This document shows positions 58,570 to 64,000 of a stretch of 64,000 nt of DNA, piece by piece. Position 1 is the first letter of the stretch. Every line of letters starts with the position of its first letter. A program made the translations under genes and the position numbers. The DNA is taken from assembly GCA_963682055.1 (NCBI GenBank), contig OY821746.1, positions 25,982,481 to 26,046,480 of the forward strand, written 5' to 3'. Under the pieces are notes generated by a model. That model saw only the letters and a program-made list of their open reading frames with translations. It did no database searches and was not told the origin of the DNA. The stretch is from Primula veris. Lineage: Eukaryota > Streptophyta > Magnoliopsida > Ericales > Primulaceae.

Positions 58570-60509
58570 CTTAATTAAAATAAAACAATGTAAGTATTAG
58601 ACTAATATCTCAGAACTATGATGTAACTCAACTATTCATATCTCAAAAAGTATTCATCTTTTAAGTACTAACAATAAACCAAATAAGCCTAAAACAAGGC
58701 ATATAGATATAACATGGAGATGCATTTACAGGGTTTAACCAAAATAAGCTTTAAATTAAAGTATCTCATAACTATTTCTGGATATGTAACTCAACTTTTG
58801 TTACTATTCTACCTGAAAAGGCTTCATTTTGTGTAATAAGTAAGAGTACAAGAATTAGTACTAAAAATAATTTCTTTTTCGGTGCCTAGCCCAAATAAGG
58901 CTTAAAGTCTAACAAAACAATATTGTAAATAACAAACTAATAGGAATATACAGTAATATACATATGTATGTCTATACAAACATTCTAGATTTAGCTTTTT
59001 AAAGCACTGATAAGAATACAAGAATTAATAACATTTGTGGTGCTTAACCAAAATAAAACAATGCAAGTACTAATAGACTAATATTAAGAATATATAGATT
59101 GATATGTATTTATGTATGTAAGTAAGTAACAATATAATTACATGCTGAGGTTGTATGAAGTGGCGGCGAGTAGGCGAACGGGGGAGAAATCAGGTTGACG
59201 GGGACGGATGACGTGGAGCTTAGTCGGGTCGATAACTCTACAGGTGCAACTCAACTATTCTACCTCAAGAAGCTTCATTTTGTGTAATAAGAATCTCTGT
59301 TTTGAAAATCGCACTTCGTGGTAAGAAAAACTCGATTCAAAGCTTAAAAAAAGCTTACAAAGCTCGCCTTTTTTGCTTTTCAGGCCGCTAAAAGCTTACA
59401 CTTTTTACAATTTTAGCCTAGCTCTTACAAAAACGCTTTAGCTAAGTTTTTGCTTTTCAAAACACCGATAAGAAATACAAGAATTACTAACATTTTGGGG
59501 GTTTAACGAAAATAAAACAATGCAAGTATTATAAGATGGAGATGCATTTACAGGGTTTAACCAAAACAAGCTTTAAAAGAATCTTAGAACTATTTCTGTA
59601 GATGTAACTCAGCTATTCTACCTCAAAAAGCTTCAGTTTTTGTAATAAGAATACAATTAGTAGCAACTTTTTTTTGGGGGGGGGGGGGGGGGGGGGGTGG
59701 TTTGGTTAACAAAAATAAGCCTTAAGTAAAAAACAATGTAAGTACTAATAGACTAATAGGAATATATATTAACATAGATAGATTTGTTTGTATGCATGTA
59801 ACTACTGACATGATAATAAATAGTAAATAGACTAGTAGTAACATTTATGGGGTTTAGCCTAACCTAAACAAGCTTAGTATCCCATATGCCATATGCCCAT
59901 AACTATTATTTCCTTAAATTACATGTAACACAACTTTTCATATCAGGGTTTAAAGATGGAGATGCATTTACAGGATTTAACCAAAATAAACTTTAATTAA
60001 ATTAAAATATCTCGGAAGTATTTCCGGAGATGTAAGTTGTAACACAACTATTCTACCTAAACAAAAAGCTTCAATTTGTGTAATAAGAATACAAAAAGTA
60101 CCAACATTTTTGGGGGCTTAACCAAAAAAAAAAGGGGTTAAAGTCTAACAAAGCAATGCAAGTAATACACTAATATATAGGAATATATAGATAAATGTCA
60201 TGTTCATAGAAAAAGTACCAACATTTTTGGGGACTTGATCAAAATAAGCCTTAATGTGTAAAACAATTTAAGTAATAGCTAATAAGAATATATATTATAG
60301 ATAGATATGTAAGTATGTAAGAATATAATTTACATGCTAAGATTGTATGAAGAGGCGGCGAGAAGGCGAACGGGGGAGAAATCAGGTTGACGAGGGCGGA
60401 TGAGGTGGAGCTTAGTCGGGTCGATAACTCGACCAGGCCACCATGAACCATTCCTCCTCTGTACCCATACCAATGCCCCTTCTCTACTCTCCATAATACC
60501 CAATCCCAT
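53807..60509 (-). CDS. PWWP-domain protein (At1g51745-like), four exons
   Basis: Minus-strand exons 60509-60334, 56082-55880, 55339-55160, 54459-53807 sum to 1212 nt, 403 residues. Exon 1 carries the PWWP core (ALVWVQRRNGSWWPGRVIDP, residues 12-31). Exon 2 continues EWFNLEKSKRIKAFRCEEF and KYARRDDAIRHALQLEKEM, the conserved block of Arabidopsis PWWP/Tudor proteins such as At1g51745 and At3g21295. Exons 3-4 are basic, low-complexity sequence ending IFKKRRTPVCYVSQP and SLEVGRV. PWWP modules read methylated histone tails and DNA; the biological role of this plant group is poorly known. Starts at residue 1 (MGLGI) or residue 6 (MESREG) are both possible; the second looks more family-like. The protein is shorter than the Arabidopsis members, and the middle of the PWWP fold (residues 32-56) is diverged. 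Intron 1 is 4.25 kb and repeat-filled. Confidence 0.85.
58531..58569. repeat. 39-base poly(G) tract
   Basis: An uninterrupted run of 39 G lies in PWWP intron 1. It takes the place where other copies of the local repeat have ATTTTTGGGGGCTTA, so it probably expanded from a G5 run. On the transcribed (minus) sense it reads as poly(C). The true length may be uncertain because long homopolymers are error-prone. Confidence 0.85.
59142..59237 (-). pseudogene. duplicated 3' part of PWWP exon 1 inside intron 1
   Basis: On the minus strand it reads IDPTKLHVIRPRQPDFSPVR then LLAATSYNLS, nearly the same as the end of exon 1 (IDPTKLHLIRPRQPDFSPVR then LLAASSYNLS), with about seven base differences, most of them silent. 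It is bounded by an AG (CCTGTAG) upstream and a GTAATT donor downstream. At 96 nt with matching phase it could be spliced in without shifting the frame. It may be a cassette exon or merely a duplicated relic. Confidence 0.8.
59676..59697. repeat. 22-base poly(G) tract
   Basis: A second G run at the equivalent position of another repeat copy, preceded by a T run. Confidence 0.85.
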
Positions 60510-62775
60510 ATCTCTCTCTATATATAAATATATGTAATATGTATGTATATATATATAGTAATATATAGGTTTTTTTTTTAGGGGTATATAATGTGTATTT
60601 TTTGTCTTTGAGCTGAGGTACAAAAAAAGGTGGCAGAGTGAGAAGCCAATGGCGGTTTTCTTCTTCTTTCTTTTGTACGACCGTTAGTTCTTTGTTTTTT
60701 TATCATTTCATTTCATTTATAATGAAAATTTTAATATTTCATTTCATTTGGATTTTTCTTTGTGGTTCCTTTTGTCGTCCAGTGTTTTTAATGGTACAAA
60801 ATTATAGTATTAGTTATTGAGGAATATCGAGTCGGTGATGCTAATAAAACCGGGTGCGATTCATCCGACGGACGGGATGCATCAAAGTCGAGATGAAACA
60901 AAACTTTTCACGATACATCCTGGTCACAGATTTTGATCCAACATGCAACGGTTGTGTGCGTTGGTGTTACGGGCTTACGACCGTTGCTTTATTCATATTG
61001 ACGAAATTCGATAAACGCCACCAACGTAAACAGTGGAGGAGCTAGGTGGGGGTTGGCAGGAGGGGGTGCACCCCCAGCATCTTCAAAATACAATTTTTTA
61101 TAGTGTAAAATTTTATTTTTTAACGAAAATAGTGATTTAGCACCCCATATTAATTTTTTAAAATTCAGCCCCCACATTTACTGATTCTGACTCTGCAAGT
61201 AAACACAGGTGAGACTTACGGTACAGGGCATATGGGCCTGTCAGTCCATTGATATGTCCCCTTCATATTTATTGCACATAACCTAAATACATCTACTTAA
61301 TTTTTCAAATACATACGTATTTAGTTAAATTTTCTTAAATTCATGAATGTGCTAGTTTCGTGACTTTTCAACTCTTTTAGATTTATATGTTTGACTTGTT
61401 AGATAAACACATGTATTTATCTCTGAATATATATGCTAATTAGTTAAATTAGATACACATATACATTTTATTACGCAGAAACATTTATTTAACTATTTTT
61501 TGTTTTTTTATATATCAACCTCTATTTAGTAATAACATTCTTATAAGAATATTTTCTTCCATTCGCGATGTTATTCCTCTAGAGAGGATACTGTAACTTT
61601 CTTTCTGAAACGACATATTAACTCGTGCTTATAAGTTAAAACACGTTCACGTGTAAAATATTGCCCTTTTAATAAAACAATTTTTGGATTTTTGTCAAAT
61701 TTCAAAAGGGTAAATTTTTATTCATTATACAATATTCTACTATATACATTTATTGTTATACACATAGTTATGAACATATATCTATATTTACCTTTAAATT
61801 TTTTACACATTGCATATTATCTTCTTAAGAATATAATTGAATATTATTCTGAGTAAGAATAGTTATTATTTATTAAAACTTACGTTTCGATCGTATTTTT
61901 CTTATTCAAAGTTTAAACTGAACCAACAAATTGATAACTTGCAATCGTTTCGACCAGTATTTTTTGTAAAAAAAAAAGAGATACAAACGGAATCGAACCC
62001 TCATTGCCAGCTGCGATGTAGTCAGTGTTCTAAAAGACGCAAGTTGCATTTTAGGGCGAATTCTGTTTAATCACCGCATAATATGTTTAATCCCGCTTAA
62101 TTTCTTAACTTTTTAGGTTTCGACCATAGTTACCAAGTCGGGAAGCGAAAGAAGAAAACGATACGGGAAACAGAAACAAGAAACGCATATTAAATTTAAT
62201 GAAAAACGGAAAACACCGCTATAATTGAAAAATGATAATATAATATGTAGGGAATATTTATGAAATACTCTCAATTTTATAAATAATACAATGAACAACT
62301 AGTGAAATTCTCATGGTTTAATAGATAATTTATCAAAATAAGTTACATATGTTATTTTATTAATTTGATTTCGTCATATTTTAAATGCATTTTTCGACTT
62401 TTATTCAAAAATAAGTATGTTACAAGTTTCCAGAATGTTTTATTAAGCTTTTCGATAAGTATAATTTAAGATTATAAAAATGTTTCGCTTAATTTTCCGA
62501 AACGTCTCAGAGACGATTCCCCTAAAATTCTAAAATAATATCGTACATGTTTTCCAAACGCATTTACGAAGAAACGCGATACGTATGCTAAACAAAGTTT
62601 ACGTCTCGTCTCGACTTTTAGAGGGAGGGAATGTATGTAGGATTAAATCTTCACATCCAATCCACATCCACACAAGAACACTAAACAAATCAAATGAAAA
62701 TGAAAATAAATAAAAGACCAAAACAACACTCAAATACACACACACACACACTCTCTCTCTCTCTTCTTTTCTTCA
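60510..62775. other. divergent intergenic region
   Basis: This is the shared upstream region of the PWWP gene (minus) and the plastid-protein gene (plus). Apart from the hAT-type MITE at 61031-61195 and (CA)n/(CT)n runs at 62738-62763, I see AT-rich sequence and no gene. The short frame at 60638-60820 is leader or spacer. Confidence 0.5.
61031..61195. mobile_element. hAT-type MITE
   Basis: It begins CAGTGGAGGAGCTAGGTGGG and its other end reads CAGAGTCAGAATC on the minus strand, giving short CAGTG/CAGAG termini. Flanking 8-mers AACGTAAA (61023-61030) and CAAGTAAA (61196-61203) agree at 6 of 8 positions. The interior GGGGGTGCACCCCC is a palindrome common at hAT element ends. 165 bp. Confidence 0.55.
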
Positions 62776-63069
62776 ATGGCGAGTTTCTCCTCACTCTCTC
62801 TCTTCACTCTCTCTCCTCCCAGAAAAACACACTCTACACTCATTTCAAGTCCCATTAAAACCTCTTTTATTATCACCCACAAAACTAACTCAACACCTAT
62901 AACAGTTTCAAAACCCAACCTTAAGCTATTACAAATGGGTTCTCGCAATTCTTTTTATTTACGGAGATTTACCGTGAAATCTTCTAAGGTTTCGAACGGT
63001 GGTTTCGCTTCTTCTAACAGCATTACAACTACTGTGAGCAAAAATGTTAATTGCCTTATTTCACAATAA
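62776..63069 (+). CDS. probable plastid-targeted protein, first exon (3' partial)
   Basis: The frame starts MASFSSLSLFTLSPPRKTHS and continues rich in Ser, Thr, Lys and Arg with almost no acidic residues for about 90 codons (NSFYLRRFTVKSSKVSNGG), a typical chloroplast transit peptide. The start follows a (CA)n(CT)n leader run at 62738-62763. A likely donor is GTGAGC at about 63032, so the last dozen codons of the open frame are probably intron. The mature protein lies past the window edge, so its function cannot be stated. Confidence 0.6.
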   Translation: MASFSSLSLFTLSPPRKTHSTLISSPIKTSFIITHKTNSTPITVSKPNLKLLQMGSRNSFYLRRFTVKSSKVSNGGFASSNSITTTVSKNVNCLISQ

Positions 63070-63187
63070 TGCATATCCTTTTTTTTTCTATTTATCTTTT
63101 GATTGTATCTACTCGTTCTCGGTTACTTCTTCAGTTGTAAAGAGTGGTATAGTAATGTTGTTTGTATTTTTAGATATATTAAGGGGA

Positions 63188-63325
63188 AAAAGATGTTTAC
63201 AATTCGGTTATCGTAATTCTTTTCATTTGAGGCGAGTTACGGTGAAATCTTCTACGGGTTAGGACGCTGGTTTCGCTTCTTCTAACAGCCTTACAAAAAC
63301 TGTGAGCGAACATGCAAACGGTCTT
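63188..63325 (+). pseudogene. duplicated, broken copy of the plastid-protein exon segment
   Basis: The segment encodes GYRNSFHLRRVTVKSSTG, a stop codon (TAG at about 63260), then DAGFASSNSLTKTVSEHANG. It parallels GSRNSFYLRRFTVKSSKVSN and GGFASSNSITTTVSKNVN of the exon at 62776. The in-frame stop makes it unlikely to be coding, unless only its second half is used. Confidence 0.7.
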
Positions 63326-63396
63326 TATTGCTATGTTTGAGCTATTTTATTTAATGCCTCTTATAATGCTAATGCCTGTCTTTATATCTATATATA

Positions 63397-63795
63397 CTAG
63401 CGAACGTGCCCACGCGATGTGTGGTGAAACGCGTGAATTTATGCAACACTATAAAAATATGTAAAAAAAGAAACAATAACAACTCCATAGTATTAATTTG
63501 AAGAATAAATCAAATTAATAAGCATTTAAAATCGAAAAATAGAATAAAAACGAGGATTGTACCTGTGAGAGAGAAGGAGAACAAATAAAAAGTTATAAAG
63601 TTTTAAAATAAAGAGAATGGAAATATGTAGTGGGCGGATATGGGCAGTTACACTACTTTTAGAATTTCAAATTTCAAATGTTTTCTCTTATTTCTTCTCT
63701 TTCCTTAATGTGTAATTTTTTAAACTATTAAGTCTTTTTTGTAAATAATTGTTTCAAGCTTCATAAGCCGTCTTCACATAAATAATAGTATGATG
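63397..63795 (-). mobile_element. Helitron-like element, minus strand (5' end approximate)
   Basis: On the minus strand the 3' end reads CACGCGTTTCACCACACATC then GCGTGGGCACGTTCGCTAG, the same hairpin-plus-CTAG design as the copies near 10.4-11.0 kb and 27.2-27.8 kb. The 5' end is placed near 63795 from the TACTATTATTTATG text and is uncertain. Confidence 0.5.
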
Positions 63796-64000
63796 TATAT
63801 CTATTGATCATACATGCCAGTTATGGGTTACTCCATAATTTGTTATTATAGTAATGTTGTCGTATTGTTAGACAATGTTCTAAAAGGTGTAAGGGCGAGT
63901 TATAGGTGGAAATAGGTCGACTAGCCCCTAAGCCCTACTACTTATATTTAATCACTGCCTAATCGCTTATTCCCGCCAAATTATAATGATGTTTCCCCAC

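Larger units (their letters stand above)
56480..60330. repeat. repeat-filled PWWP intron 1
   Basis: The intron is built of many diverged copies of one unit of several hundred bases. Recurring pieces are GGAGATGCATTTACAGGGTT, TAACCAAAATAAGCTTTAAA, ACTATTTCTGCAGATGTAAC, CAACTATTCTACCTCAAAAA, GTGTAATAAGAATACAA and CCAACATTTTTGGGGGCTTA. Copies lie around 56950, 57500, 57870-57950, 58710, 59535 and 59950. A 55-bp tandem duplication starts at 57842 and 57897. Three copies of an AAGCTCGATTCAAAGCTTAA module sit near 57650, 58380 and 59325. Confidence 0.75.

Overview
This window is nuclear DNA from a flowering plant, almost certainly a eudicot. The genes have many exons, GT-AG introns, AT-rich introns and CT-rich 5' leaders. 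The non-genic DNA is crowded with plant transposons: an LTR retrotransposon primed by initiator tRNA-Met, Helitrons, Stowaway-like and Tourist-like MITEs, long-TIR elements, hAT relics and tRNA-derived SINEs. The species cannot be named from the sequence. I saw no rRNA, tRNA or CRISPR locus.

Layout. Positions 1-9732 (+) hold the last 17 exons of an EDR2-type gene (START plus DUF1336); its PH-domain exons lie upstream of the window. Positions 11274-13978 (-) hold a complete six-exon GARP/MYB-CC transcription factor most like PHL11. Positions 14000-28560 form a gene-free transposon island. Its core is a minus-strand Tekay/chromovirus-like LTR element (17490-26475) with a perfect 5-bp target duplication, an iMet primer site and no visible gag-pol. 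Positions 28631-31450 (+) hold a two-exon seipin. Positions 32238-34988 hold a long-TIR fold-back element carrying an array of about 45 small palindromes. Positions 35607-48930 (+) hold a complete 21-exon chromomethylase of CMT2 type (BAH, split methyltransferase, chromodomain). Positions 51512-52702 (-) hold an intronless MAPKKK-like kinase. Positions 53807-60509 (-) hold a four-exon PWWP-domain gene with a repeat-filled first intron. At 62776 (+) a gene for a probable plastid-targeted protein starts and runs off the window.

How the genes relate. They are ordinary, separately transcribed plant genes, not an operon. EDR2-type, PHL11-type and CMT2-type genes lie within 49 kb, which appears to match two Arabidopsis places (EDR2 next to CMT2, and EDR2L next to PHL11). 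This suggests one ancestral block that was split after genome duplication. CMT2 is the enzyme that methylates long heterochromatic transposons, and here its own promoter side and introns are loaded with palindromic elements. That is the most interesting regulatory question in the window.

I worked out exon joints by hand from reading-frame phase and family conservation. Every CDS below sums to a whole number of codons with the joints given.
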